Shown one piece after another: positions 1 through 7,931 of a stretch of 64,000 nucleotides of DNA (position 1 is its first letter; each line of letters starts with the position of its first letter). The notes under the pieces were generated by a model. That model saw only the letters and a list, made by a program, of their open reading frames with translations, did not search any database and was not told the DNA's origin. A program made the translations under genes and the position numbers. Location of the stretch: contig JACPSL010000038.1 in assembly GCA_016193285.1 (NCBI GenBank), positions 1-64,000 of the forward strand, in the 5' to 3' direction. The DNA comes from Candidatus Melainabacteria bacterium. Its GTDB lineage: Bacteria; Cyanobacteriota; Vampirovibrionia; 2-02-FULL-35-15.

Positions 1-389
1 ATACAAGAACATATGGCTAATCGTTATGTCAGATGTTATAAATCTATTTACACTAAACTTGAAATGAGAGTTGCTCACCTTGCTCATACATTCTCAAAGT
101 GGATTAAGCTGCTTTTGAACTTAATTTTTCACAAGTCGTTGGAGTAAATATAGCTTTAAATCCTGATGTTTACAGCTTCCTATTAGAAAAAGCACGAGAG
201 CAAGGAGAGATTGATACTCAAGATTTAACCCTAAGAAGAAATTCACTTCATTTAGCTAGTGAAGAACTTGAAAATGCAATTGGTAACTGGGCAAGAACAA
301 AAATGTGGCAAACTCAAGAGTTCAGGCTTGGTATAAACAGAGTTGCTATTAGAGTGCAGGGATTACCTGACCCAGAGGTACATAAGTAA
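1..389 (+). pseudogene. Partial, frameshifted gene of unknown function
   Basis: The 5' end is cut by the window edge. Reading from base 1 gives an open frame that meets a stop at 145, while from about 108 a second frame continues with protein-like sequence to a TAA at 387-389. The two join sensibly if one A is added near 106-108 (Trp-Ile-Lys-Ala-Ala-Phe). The joined product ends in a segment with Leu-Arg-Arg-Asn and Asn-Trp-Ala-Arg. I do not recognise the family. The frameshift could be real decay or a sequence error; two more one-base problems occur in the next 6 kb. Confidence 0.45.
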
Positions 390-453
390 TTGAATACTAA
401 TGTCAAGCTAATTTTACAAAGGTTGGGTATAATTTAACCAAGAGAATAAACTA

Positions 454-696
454 ATGAGTATAAAAGGAAAATACATAGGAAAAAGAAAAATCGAACTCTT
501 TGAAGATTTAAACCTCCCTCTTGATACAGAAATATTTTTTATCATTGAGGAAATTAAACCTGTTGAAGCAATAACAGAAAAAAGAAAAAAGAAAAAAGAA
601 AATCCTTGGCGTGAAATTGCTGAAATGGCTGAGCCAATTGGACGATCAGACTTGTCTGTGAAACACCATGAAATTTTAGGCGATTTAATTGAATAA
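454..696 (+). CDS. VapB-like antitoxin, 80 aa
   Basis: A short acidic/basic protein lying six bases before the start of a PIN-domain toxin remnant, the usual order of a VapBC pair. In such pairs the antitoxin N-terminus forms a DNA-binding strand and the C-terminus wraps the PIN RNase. Here the first 35 residues look like a small beta-rich DNA-binding unit, followed by a Lys-rich stretch (TEKRKKKKE) and a polar helical tail. A TATAAT box lies at 428-433, flanked by GGTT and AACC, which may be its own operator. The family was assigned from context more than from sequence. The toxin partner is destroyed, so this is an orphan antitoxin. Confidence 0.5.
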   Translation: MSIKGKYIGKRKIELFEDLNLPLDTEIFFIIEEIKPVEAITEKRKKKKENPWREIAEMAEPIGRSDLSVKHHEILGDLIE

Positions 697-701
697 ACCC
701 A

Positions 702-822
702 ATGGATCAAGCTATATTTCTAGACACATCATACATTCTTGCTTTAATTCTTAAAGATGACTTATTCAATAACTACTGACAAGCACTTTGAGCAAGCTGG
801 TTTTGAGATATTATTAAAGTAA
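702..822 (+). pseudogene. VapC (PIN-domain) toxin with internal deletion
   Basis: ATG at 702 opens a frame that begins MDQAIFLDTSYILALILKDD, the classical PIN-domain start with the first catalytic Asp in LDTSY. It stops at 777-779 after 25 codons. In another frame, 772-822 encodes TTDKHFEQAGFEILLK, the usual PIN C-terminus. A PIN toxin is normally about 130 residues, so roughly 90 central codons, including the remaining acidic residues, are missing. It cannot be an active RNase. The end of the remnant abuts cimA. The same C-terminus occurs in the broken copy at 6122-6317. Confidence 0.75.
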
Positions 823-824
823 CC

Positions 825-2432
825 ATGAGCCAACAAATCCAAATCTATGACACAACTCTTCGCGATGGAGCACAAATGGAAGGAATTTCTCTTTCTGTGG
901 ATGATAAATTAAAAACTACAAAGTTACTTGATGATCTTGGAGTTGATTTTATAGAAGGTGGCTGGCCTGGATCAAATCCAAAAGATAGTGAGTTTTTTAA
1001 AAAAATTAAAAGCATTGAATTAAAAAATGCAAAAATTGTTGCTTTTGGAAGTACCCGCCGGGCAAATTCAAAAGCACAAAGTGATGTAGTTTTAAATGCT
1101 TTAATACAAGCAAATACTGAATTTATAACCATCGTTGGAAAGAGTTGGGACATGCACGTAGGGGTGGCTCTTGGAGTAAGTCTTGATGAAAACTTAAAAA
1201 TGATTGAAGAAAGTATTGAGTTTTTAAAATTTCATAAGAAAAAAGTTTTTTTCGATGCTGAACATTTTTTTGACGGCTTTAAATCAAATCCAGAATACAC
1301 CTTAAAAGTAATTCAATGTGCAAGTGAAGCTGGCGCAGACACGGTAATCCTTTGTGATACAAATGGAGGTTCACTAACTGAAGAAATAAGAAAAGCAGTT
1401 ACAAAAGCAAAAGAAATAGTTCAAGGGAAATCAATAATTGGAATCCATGTTCATAATGACTGTGAACTTGCTGTTGCAAATTCTTTAGCTGCTTATGAAG
1501 CAGGAGCAAGGCAAATCCAAGGTACTATAAATGGAATTGGTGAACGCTGTGGAAATGCGAACCTGATTTCTATCATTGCAAATTTGGAAACAAAGTATAA
1601 AGAAAAAGTTTTACCAGAAAAAAATCTTACAAAACTTACTGCTATTTCAAGACAAATTGCAAATATTTTAAACTTAAATCCAAATGAGCATCAATCATTT
1701 GTTGGTACATCTGCTTTTACACATAAGGGTGGTTTGCATGCAAGTGCAGTAAAAAAAGATTCAAGAACTTATGAACATATTGAACCAGAGCTTGTAGGAA
1801 ACATAAATAAAATTCTTGTAAGTGAACAAGCAGGAGTCTCAAATATTTTGTCACTTGCTGAAACTTTTAAACTAGATCTTGGAAGTGATTCAAAAAAAAC
1901 CGCACAAGATTTATTAAAAAAAGTAAAAGAACTTGAACATAAGGGATATCAATTTGAAGGAGCAAGTGCAAGCTTTATTTTACTTTTGCTTGCTCTCTTA
2001 AACCAAAAACCAAAATTTTTTGAACTTGTTGATTATAGAGTTATTACAAGCTCAAAACAGCTTGCAGAAGCTACAGTAAGAATAAAAGTAAAAGGTGAAG
2101 TTATTCATACAGCAAGCCTAGGCGTAGGTCCTGGAAATGCAATTGACAACGCACTTAGAAAAGCATTAACTCAATACTATCCTACTTTAAAAGAATTTCA
2201 ACTTGTAGATTTTAAAGTAAGAATTTTAGATGGACACGATGGTTCAGCAGCTAAGACTAGAGTACATGTTGAAAGCTCTGATGGAAAAACTTCATGGGAT
2301 ACAGTTGGAGTAAGTGCAAATATTATTGATGCCACGTGGTTAGCTATTACGGATAGTATTGAGTATGGCTTATGGACTAAACTAAGAGCCGAGCATATCC
2401 CCCATCCTGTGCCTTCTCAACAAGTCCTTTAA
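825..2432 (+). CDS. cimA: (R)-citramalate synthase
   Basis: Condenses pyruvate and acetyl-CoA to (R)-citramalate, the first step of the threonine-independent route to isoleucine. The 535-residue protein has the HMGL/TIM-barrel catalytic domain at about 5-280, with DTTLRDG at 9-15 (metal and substrate binding), EGGWPGSNPKD near 44-54 typical of CimA rather than LeuA, and HVHND at about 207-211. A linker leads to the C-terminal LeuA-type allosteric domain (about 395-515), where isoleucine feedback acts in relatives. The length matches the long CimA type. There is no Shine-Dalgarno sequence; the start lies two bases after the stop of the VapC remnant. The 3' end overlaps convergent dprA by 56 bp, which is unusually deep. 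Confidence 0.9.
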   Translation: MSQQIQIYDTTLRDGAQMEGISLSVDDKLKTTKLLDDLGVDFIEGGWPGSNPKDSEFFKKIKSIELKNAKIVAFGSTRRANSKAQSDVVLNALIQANTEFITIVGKSWDMHVGVALGVSLDENLKMIEESIEFLKFHKKKVFFDAEHFFDGFKSNPEYTLKVIQCASEAGADTVILCDTNGGSLTEEIRKAVTKAKEIVQGKSIIGIHVHNDCELAVANSLAAYEAGARQIQGTINGIGERCGNANLISIIANLETKYKEKVLPEKNLTKLTAISRQIANILNLNPNEHQSFVGTSAFTHKGGLHASAVKKDSRTYEHIEPELVGNINKILVSEQAGVSNILSLAETFKLDLGSDSKKTAQDLLKKVKELEHKGYQFEGASASFILLLLALLNQKPKFFELVDYRVITSSKQLAEATVRIKVKGEVIHTASLGVGPGNAIDNALRKALTQYYPTLKEFQLVDFKVRILDGHDGSAAKTRVHVESSDGKTSWDTVGVSANIIDATWLAITDSIEYGLWTKLRAEHIPHPVPSQQVL

Positions 2433-3501
2433 GCTCAAGCATTGATAAGTATTTCAGCAATTCTTTTACTTCAAGATTTGTTTCTTGAATTAAAGTTTCA
2501 AAATTTTTTGAAGTAGAAGACAAGAGTTTATAAATATTTTTTTCACATTCAGAGAGATTTTCAATTTTTTCATTTTCATTATCAAAAGAAAGCTTTGTTT
2601 GTTTACCTTCTCCAAATTTTTCTAAAATATCATTTACAGAAATTAAAAGTTCAGCAACTCTACTTTTAATTAAAACATTTGGACCATTAGAAGTAGGTGA
2701 ATCAACTAATCCAGGAAGTGCAAAAAGTGATTTACCTTGTTTAATTGCAAACTTAGCAGTAATCATTGCTCCACTTTGTAAGTCTCCTTCAATAATTACA
2801 ACTGCATCACTTAATGCACTTATAATCCTGTTTCTTTGTGGGAAATTCCATCCTACACCAGGAGTAGAAGGTGGATACTCAGAAATAATTAAGCTATTTT
2901 TATTTAATATTTCATTAAAAAGATTTTTATTACTAGTAGGAAAAACAACATCGACTCCTGTTCCTAACACAGCAATTGTTTTTCCAGATTTTAAGGCACC
3001 AATGTGAGCACTTGTATCTATCCCTGCTGCAAGTCCACTTATAATTACAATATTTTTTTCAGCTAAAAGTGAAGCAATTTTAGTTGAAATGTTTATCCCA
3101 TAATTTGTTGCAGATCTAGTCCCTACGATTGCAACAGATTTTAGATGATTTAAAAGGTCTATTTTCCCTCTATAAAACAACCCAACTGGTGGATCATTTA
3201 TCTCTAAAAGCTTTTTAGGATATTCAGGATCTGACAAGCCAATAAAGTTTATTTCTTTTTCAGTTAAGGTTTTTTTAATTTCACTTAAAATAATTTTCTT
3301 AATTTCAGTTCTTAATCTATTTATTTTTTCAAGTTCTAGATTTGAAAGATTTAGTTTGAACTCACTCTCAAAAGTTTCTTCAAGATTATTGTTTTGAAAC
3401 AGTTTTTTTAATAAAACTTTTTCAGATTGAAATTCAATCACATGAGATAAAAGTAAAAATAAATCTTTAATACTTTTCATAGAGTCAAAATTGTAAACCA
3501 T
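2377..3501 (-). CDS. dprA: DNA processing protein DprA
   Basis: DprA/Smf loads RecA onto incoming single-stranded DNA during natural transformation. The 374-residue protein has an N-terminal helical region (1-85), the Rossmann-like domain with the FIGLSDPEYPKKL entry motif, GTRSATNYG, SGLAAGID, AVLGTGVD, YPP and FPQRNRIISALSDAVVIIEG, then a C-terminal winged helix (about 310-374) seen in many DprA proteins. The family SGSxITA motif reads SGAMITA. An alternative start is Met8. A 19-nt inverted repeat at 3516-3534 sits just upstream and probably controls it. The gene implies that this organism, or its ancestor, could take up DNA. Confidence 0.92.
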   Translation of the reverse strand: MVYNFDSMKSIKDLFLLLSHVIEFQSEKVLLKKLFQNNNLEETFESEFKLNLSNLELEKINRLRTEIKKIILSEIKKTLTEKEINFIGLSDPEYPKKLLEINDPPVGLFYRGKIDLLNHLKSVAIVGTRSATNYGINISTKIASLLAEKNIVIISGLAAGIDTSAHIGALKSGKTIAVLGTGVDVVFPTSNKNLFNEILNKNSLIISEYPPSTPGVGWNFPQRNRIISALSDAVVIIEGDLQSGAMITAKFAIKQGKSLFALPGLVDSPTSNGPNVLIKSRVAELLISVNDILEKFGEGKQTKLSFDNENEKIENLSECEKNIYKLLSSTSKNFETLIQETNLEVKELLKYLSMLELKGLVEKAQDGGYARLLV

Positions 3502-3515
3502 TGACCTTAAAAATC

Positions 3516-3534
3516 ATGTAACCTTTGGTTACAT
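3516..3534. promoter_or_regulatory. Operator-like inverted repeat ATGTAACC-N3-GGTTACAT
   Basis: A perfect 8+8 inverted repeat with a 3-nt centre lies 15 bp upstream of the dprA start. The same 8-nt arms occur at 49046-49064, with a slightly imperfect third copy at 49077-49095, both upstream of a small membrane-protein operon. The recurrence in two promoter regions points to one regulator. The regulator is not identified. Confidence 0.6.
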
Positions 3535-3550
3535 CAAATATAAAAATTAT

Positions 3551-3592
3551 CTTCTTAATCCTTTAATAACTTAGATTTTAAAAGTGAAATTG
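3551..3592. repeat. 42-nt copy of the sigma-factor gene 3' end
   Basis: These 42 bases are identical to 6340-6381, which hold the last codons and stop of the sigma gene at 6344-7141 plus four bases beyond. After the shared AAATTG the two sequences diverge. Here the copy runs straight into the tail of a sugar-nucleotide decarboxylase gene. This is the footprint of an illegitimate recombination or duplication. Confidence 0.85.
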
Positions 3593-3702
3593 TTTTTAAA
3601 CCCTTGCCTGATGCAGATCCCAAACGTAGAAGACCAGATATTACACGTGCAAAACAAATTTTAAAATGGGAGCCAAAGATTTTGCTGGAAGATCAAAAAT
3701 AA
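3589..3702 (+). pseudogene. 3' fragment of a UDP-glucuronate decarboxylase-like SDR gene
   Basis: The frame reads [17 protein letters not shown] followed by [19 protein letters not shown] and a TAA at 3700-3702. This is the characteristic C-terminus of extended SDR UDP-xylose synthase / NAD-dependent epimerases (KPLPxDDPKRRxPDIxxAKxxLGWEPKxxLEEG). No upstream part of the enzyme is present: the fragment begins where the 42-nt sigma copy ends. It has no start codon and is not functional. Confidence 0.75.
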
Positions 3703-3934
3703 AAAAATGTGTGGCAGAGGCAGAAGAGTTTCATATCATCAACCAGTATATTCTCAAGGCAGCTATAGTCAATCTTAGATTTTTGTCTGATATCAGTAAT
3801 ATTTCCTACTGTTACTTGAAGGGTATTAAGTAAAGCCTGAAAGCCTAATTTGTTTTTTATACTCACATACTAATGAATACTAAAAATCTTTCAATTTGGC
3901 CAAGCTGTCTTAATTTATTCCTTTATATTTGTTC
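3703..3934. other. Intergenic stretch without a recognisable gene
   Basis: About 230 bases between the decarboxylase tail and the next frame. Only a 23-codon open frame at 3707-3778 (starting MCGRGRRVSYHQ) is visible; it lacks a ribosome-binding site and I do not support it as a gene. A TATATT box at 3924-3929 lies five bases before ATG 3935. Confidence 0.5.
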
Positions 3935-4733
3935 ATGAATAATTGCTGGGGATCATTACACAATTGGGGTAAAGCAAGGATGTAAAGTAAACTTTAAAAT
4001 TGGTGACACAGAAGTAGCTCATGATGCTCCATTTACTACTAAGAATCCAGAACCTGAAAAACCAGCTAGCGCTAGTACTCAACCACAAGCAGTAAAAGAA
4101 CCTCCAAAACCTCCACAAAAACCAAAAATCTTTTCAGAGAAAGTAAGTGACTTTGATGCTAAGCAAAAAGAATTAGAACAAAAACTAGCAGAACTACATG
4201 CTGAAAGATCCAAGTTAAAAAACGAGAGAGCTGTAGAAATATCTAACTCTCTTAAGGATTTTATAAAAGGTGCACCTGAAGCTTTGCAAAATAATTTAAA
4301 TGCAATTCTTGACGAATTAGCTAAGCAAGGAATGGGCAAACCAGAAATAATGGAGCGAGCATCAATTAAACTAAAATTGCTTGCGCTAAAAAATTCTGAT
4401 GATATTGATCAAAACAAAATAAATGAGATCATAAAAAATATGAGAGAGTTTGCTGCTTTAACTAAAACAGAAGCTAATCACAATATCAAAATTACAAAAT
4501 TTGGAGTAGATGAGAGAGGAAGTGACTACCATTATGAGGTTAAATCTCATGGTGAACTTCTTGGGAAAATAAAAGTAACTAGTTCAGGAGGTCCTACCTT
4601 TTGGAATTCAGCTACTCAAAAAAGTTTAAACAATGCCATGGATAAAGTTAATGAAACAGGCAACTGGGAAGACTTTGATAATGCCTTAAAAGAAATTGCT
4701 GACAATAAACTTCCAATTTACTTTGAAGATTAA
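3935..4733 (+). pseudogene. Hypothetical protein gene with a probable frameshift at its start
   Basis: A continuous frame runs from 3939 to the TAA at 4731-4733 but has no ATG at its beginning. ATG 3935, placed five bases after a TATATT box, would fit the leaderless pattern seen elsewhere, yet it is in another frame; removal of one base near 3938-3942 would give Met-Asn-Ile-Ala-Gly-Asp-His in frame. The product would be about 265 residues: a Pro/Glu/Lys-rich linker (around residues 35-65), a heptad-like coiled coil with repeated Leu/Lys/Glu, then a compact C-terminal part ending IYFED. Translation from TTG 4284 would remove half the protein. The family is not recognised. Confidence 0.5.
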
Positions 4734-4839
4734 TCTTTTTCTACCTCTTGCAAATGATAGTCTCTACACCATAAGTAACATTCAGGTGTTGGACCATTTG
4801 GATTTTTATTTAATGAGAATTAAGAAATTTATCTTCTAA

Positions 4840-4860
4840 TTTTCAATTCTCAATTCTCAA
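4840..4860. repeat. Heptanucleotide tandem repeat (TTYTCAA)3
   Basis: Three 7-nt units (TTTTCAA, TTCTCAA, TTCTCAA) lie between convergent genes. The same units form a six-copy array at 44795-44836 and, on the other strand, an array at 58417-58445. Confidence 0.75.
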
Positions 4861-4900
4861 TTTCCTGAATTTGTTCTTAAGCCAACGCATTCAGAATCAA

Positions 4901-5812
4901 TTAGTGTCTCTGCCTGTGGAACTTACGTGTTGTATCTTCTGGATCTATATCGAAATCCTCGTCAAATGGCGGTGCAGTTCCAGATTCAAAAACGTTAACT
5001 GGTACATTTTTGAAACTACAAGTTACATCAATAGTTCCATTGTCGAATACTTCACTATCAGTTTGTGCTCTAGTATTAACCTTTCTTAAAAGAGCCCATG
5101 TATTGTCATCACCAGGTTTAGGTTCAACAGATCTATTTGTGACTAAGCCAAGAGTATCTTTATAGCGAACTTTGAGTATCCCACTTGCAGTAAGGTTTTC
5201 TTCGTCTATGCTGTCTATCCTGAATATAGCTTGTGATGGTGTTACTTCTTCATCTGTTATAGTTACATCATCAAGCCCTCTTCTAAGCTCAGACTCGTAA
5301 TTAGATACAGCAGTGATTTCTATTTGACCATCATCGCCTTCAACTATGCTTCTTAAACCAAGGAAAGAATAGTCTGTAATACCCTTATATTTCCTACCGA
5401 TTTCTATATCGTCAGGTGTACTTATGCCAAGATTACTTAAATATGAAGACACTTGGCTTCTAGTGAATACATCTTCGTACGATTGGTCTTTAAAGAGTTC
5501 AAAACCAACTTGACCAGTACCTGACTGAAAGTAAATATAACTATTGCGTGCTTTAACTTTATCTATTGGAGTGGAATCCCCTCCTCTAAATGTGCAAATT
5601 GTTTTTCCACCGTATGTTATTGGTTGTTCTTCAGGTGGTGGTGTTTCTACTAGTGGAGTCTCACCTATTACTTCTGTAATATCTGCTCCTGCTGGTGTAG
5701 CTTCAGTTGCTGCTCCAGTTGCATCAGCTCCTGTAACTTGTGCATAAGTATTGTAAGTCAACGAAAATTGCAAAAACACAAAAGCGCTAACAAATAAAAT
5801 TAATCTAACCAT
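4901..5812 (-). CDS. Exported hypothetical protein, 303 aa
   Basis: I choose ATG at 5812, preceded by a GGGGGG tract that can act as a ribosome-binding site; a TTG four codons upstream is possible. The N-terminus (MVRLILFVSAFVFLQFSLTY...TYAQ) is a clear signal peptide, followed by an Ala/Thr/Pro-rich linker to about residue 70. The mature part contains KTICTFRGGD and VTCSF, which supply two cysteines that could pair, and looks beta-rich. No known domain is recognised. It is probably cell-surface or periplasmic. Its 3' end is followed by heptamer repeats. Confidence 0.7.
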   Translation of the reverse strand: MVRLILFVSAFVFLQFSLTYNTYAQVTGADATGAATEATPAGADITEVIGETPLVETPPPEEQPITYGGKTICTFRGGDSTPIDKVKARNSYIYFQSGTGQVGFELFKDQSYEDVFTRSQVSSYLSNLGISTPDDIEIGRKYKGITDYSFLGLRSIVEGDDGQIEITAVSNYESELRRGLDDVTITDEEVTPSQAIFRIDSIDEENLTASGILKVRYKDTLGLVTNRSVEPKPGDDNTWALLRKVNTRAQTDSEVFDNGTIDVTCSFKNVPVNVFESGTAPPFDEDFDIDPEDTTRKFHRQRH

Positions 5813-5935
5813 AATACCCCCCAAAAAAAATTATTACCTATTTTGCATCATACCTAACCTTGTCTTAACTTAAACTCTTTATTTCAAATTATTTATCTTA
5901 GCTAATAAAGCTAGTTAACTCTTAATTCTTCATCA

Positions 5936-6109
5936 TTATCTGATTACTTTCTTTAAATCATCGAGTGCTTTTAAAGATAACAATCTGTCAGATCCAAAAA
6001 CTAACAAAAACTGTCCCTTAGCCCATGCATTCAGAACTTGTACTGTCAATCTGGCAGAGATAAGGATATCAGATTTTTTAGAATTCAATATCCATTCTAC
6101 GTAAGAAGA
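5936..6109 (-). pseudogene. Unidentified coding remnant, opposite strand to the PIN remnant
   Basis: A 58-codon frame without a start codon, bounded upstream by an in-frame stop. It reads like real protein (Val-Leu-Asn-Ala-Trp-Ala-Lys-Gly-Gln-Phe-Leu-Leu-Val-Phe, then LLSLKALDDLKKVIR before the stop). I do not recognise it. It ends just where the second PIN-toxin fragment begins, so this is probably a junction of two gene scraps. Low confidence. Confidence 0.3.
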
Positions 6110-6121
6110 TTAAGAAAAACA

Positions 6122-6317
6122 ATGTTAATTGAAAAAATTAATGATGATGATCTTGCACTTGCTTGGTCAATGTATGAAAAAATGTCAAATAAAGCATGGA
6201 GTATGATTGACTGCTACTCATTTATAGTAATGGAAAAAACATGGAATTAAACAAGCACTAACCACTGACAAACATTTTGAGCAAGCAGGGTTTGAGATTT
6301 TGTTGAAGAACTTTTAA
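6122..6317 (+). pseudogene. Second VapC (PIN-domain) toxin remnant, 5' truncated and frameshifted
   Basis: From ATG 6122 the frame encodes the middle of a PIN domain, including DLALAWSMYEKMSNKAWSMI and DCYSFIVMEK (the family pattern is DKxWSxTDCxSFxVM with catalytic Asp). It then hits a stop at 6247-6249. The correct continuation, GIKQALTTDKHFEQAGFEIL, lies one base out of frame; dropping one A from the six-A run at 6234-6239 restores it through to the TAA at 6315-6317. The N-terminal half with the first catalytic Asp is missing. The C-terminus is nearly the same as that of the remnant at 702-822. Confidence 0.7.
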
Positions 6318-6343
6318 AATTACTTGTTTTTCTGCTTCTCTTC

Positions 6344-7141
6344 TTAATCCTTTAATAACTTAGATTTTAAAAGTGAAATTGCTCTTGCATGAATCTGGCT
6401 AGCCCTAGATTCAGAAAAATCCATAACTTCTGCAATTTCTTTAAATGTGAATTTTTTATAATGATACAAACCTACTATTGTTTTTTCTCTTTCTGGTAAA
6501 GACTCAATTGCTTTTATTAGTTGTTCTTTTAATTCACTTTCCTCTAACTCTTCTAATACTGGTGTAGCATTAGATGAAACATTGTCAATGAGACAAGCAC
6601 TGCCTTCTGTAGCATTATCTCGTGGTTCATCTAAAGAATAAATTCCTATTTGAGATTCCTGTTGTATTGCTCTTAATTCTTGAAGTGAAATTGAAAGCTC
6701 TTTTGCAATTTCTTTATCATTAGGATGCCTTCCAAGTTTTGTTTCTAATTCATTAATTGCATTATATAAATTTTTTACTCTTTTCCTTGAGCCTCTTGTT
6801 AACCAGTCAGATGCTCTTAACTGGTCATAAATAGAACCTCTAATCCTTGTAATTGCAAATGACTTAAAGTTAGTACCTTTGGTTGGATCAAATCTATCAA
6901 TTGCTTCAATGAGCCCAATTGTACCGTAGCCAATTAAATCATCTCGCTCTAATCCTTTTAAGCTTGCAACAGGAAGTCTGCCAACTACCCAATTTACTAA
7001 ATAAGCATACTTCCTAATAAACTTATCTCTATCTACAGATTTGTTTAACCCTCGACAAATATTTTTCTTGTTTTTTTCTTGCGCCTGGACAATACGAGAT
7101 AAACTTCTTTCTTCATTTCTTTTTAAATCTTTTAAATCCAT
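6344..7141 (-). CDS. RNA polymerase sigma factor, FliA/WhiG (sigma-28) type
   Basis: A 265-residue group-3 sigma factor. Region 2 spans roughly 40-125 with DLIGYGTIGLIEAIDRFDP and the core-binding/promoter-melting segment FKSFAITRIRGSIYDQLRASDW. Region 3 follows (about 130-165, NELETKLGRHPNDKEIAKEL), and region 4 with the helix-turn-helix is at about 210-262 (LPEREKTIVGLYHYKKFTFK, then EIAEVMDFSESRASQIHARA). DQLRASDW matches the FliA/WhiG/SigF-like subgroup, which typically directs flagellar, chemotaxis or developmental genes. An AAGGA ribosome-binding site precedes ATG 7141. No flagellar structural operon is present, though a FliH-like gene lies at 20079. The final codons are duplicated at 3551-3592. 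Confidence 0.88.
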   Translation of the reverse strand: MDLKDLKRNEERSLSRIVQAQEKNKKNICRGLNKSVDRDKFIRKYAYLVNWVVGRLPVASLKGLERDDLIGYGTIGLIEAIDRFDPTKGTNFKSFAITRIRGSIYDQLRASDWLTRGSRKRVKNLYNAINELETKLGRHPNDKEIAKELSISLQELRAIQQESQIGIYSLDEPRDNATEGSACLIDNVSSNATPVLEELEESELKEQLIKAIESLPEREKTIVGLYHYKKFTFKEIAEVMDFSESRASQIHARAISLLKSKLLKD

Positions 7142-7223
7142 AATTCATCCTTGCTGTTTAAGCCCTATAAATCAATATTCGCTCAATCAAGCTTTAAAAC
7201 CATCGGCTATTTAAACGAAGATG

Positions 7224-7697
7224 TTACCCTTGGGGACTTCTTTTAGGATTTTCTTTTTTCCCGTGCTGGTTACTAAACTTTTTTAAGTAGTTAAAATATA
7301 CATTGTTAACTGATTCATAATTATTTGTGTTAACTACAAGGTCATCACTTCCAGAAATTATATGTTTAGCCTCATTAGATTTTATACAACCTGCTTTTCT
7401 TAATAGTTCTATCCTACGCCTTAAAGAGTATATTTTGTGGTATTCATCCCTAATCTTTTTTCTTAAATATTCTTCCTGCTCTTGAAGCTTTATAATTTCA
7501 ATTTCGTCTGACAGATGAGCCGTAACTATTACAAATAAAGCAATTAAAGTAATTAAAATTGAAAATGAAAAGCAACCTAAAACACTGTTTTCTACAATAT
7601 TCCAAAACACAATATAAGACAAATCAAAAAAGAACAATAGAACAATAATATCATCCTTTGTTATAGAAGAAAGACTATTTTTATGAATGTGGTTCAT
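7224..7697 (-). CDS. Hypothetical membrane protein with coiled-coil tail, 157 aa
   Basis: Two hydrophobic helices at about 17-35 and 40-60 (IIVLLFFFDLSYIVFW; FSILITLIALFVIVTAHL) are followed by a charged helical segment (about 63-105, EIIKLQEQEEYLRKKIRDEY), likely a coiled coil, and a polar tail. Topology would place the tail in the cytoplasm. The family is not recognised. It lies upstream of the sigma gene on the same strand, separated by about 80 bp, so co-expression is possible; it could be a regulator of that sigma factor, but this is only a guess. Confidence 0.6.
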   Translation of the reverse strand: MNHIHKNSLSSITKDDIIVLLFFFDLSYIVFWNIVENSVLGCFSFSILITLIALFVIVTAHLSDEIEIIKLQEQEEYLRKKIRDEYHKIYSLRRRIELLRKAGCIKSNEAKHIISGSDDLVVNTNNYESVNNVYFNYLKKFSNQHGKKENPKRSPQG

Positions 7698-7931
7698 TAG
7701 CTACCGTTAAATAAATTCCCTTAGTAACTTTTTACTAACATTAAATTTTGTAAAAGAAAAATAGAACTATCCTTAGGATTACTAAAGAATGGTTATGGAT
7801 AAATAAATAAGTAAGGGGCCATCCCTTTAAAAAATGAATACTGTTAAATGTTATATAGTGAAAGCTCAGTAACCATAAGGTTTCCAGATTTCAGAGACAG
7901 AGTGGTAAAATGTTTTCAAGGAGGAAAACAA

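Noticed and set aside
3707-3778. 23-codon open frame starting MCGRGRRVSYHQ
   Set aside because: No ribosome-binding site, no neighbour coupling and low-complexity composition; cannot be distinguished from chance.
5544-5747. Open frame on the + strand opposite the exported protein
   Set aside because: Antisense to a Thr/Ala/Pro-rich linker with a good signal-peptide gene on the other strand; its composition is a by-product of that bias.
4878-6035. Similarity of short segments around CATTCAGAA at 4889 and 6030 as an insertion-sequence end
   Set aside because: Only about 20 imperfect bases agree, with no transposase or terminal repeats.
7848-7931. 28-codon upstream extension of the ElbB-like gene
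   Set aside because: Family N-terminus and AAGGAGG both point to ATG 7932; the extension has no conserved content.
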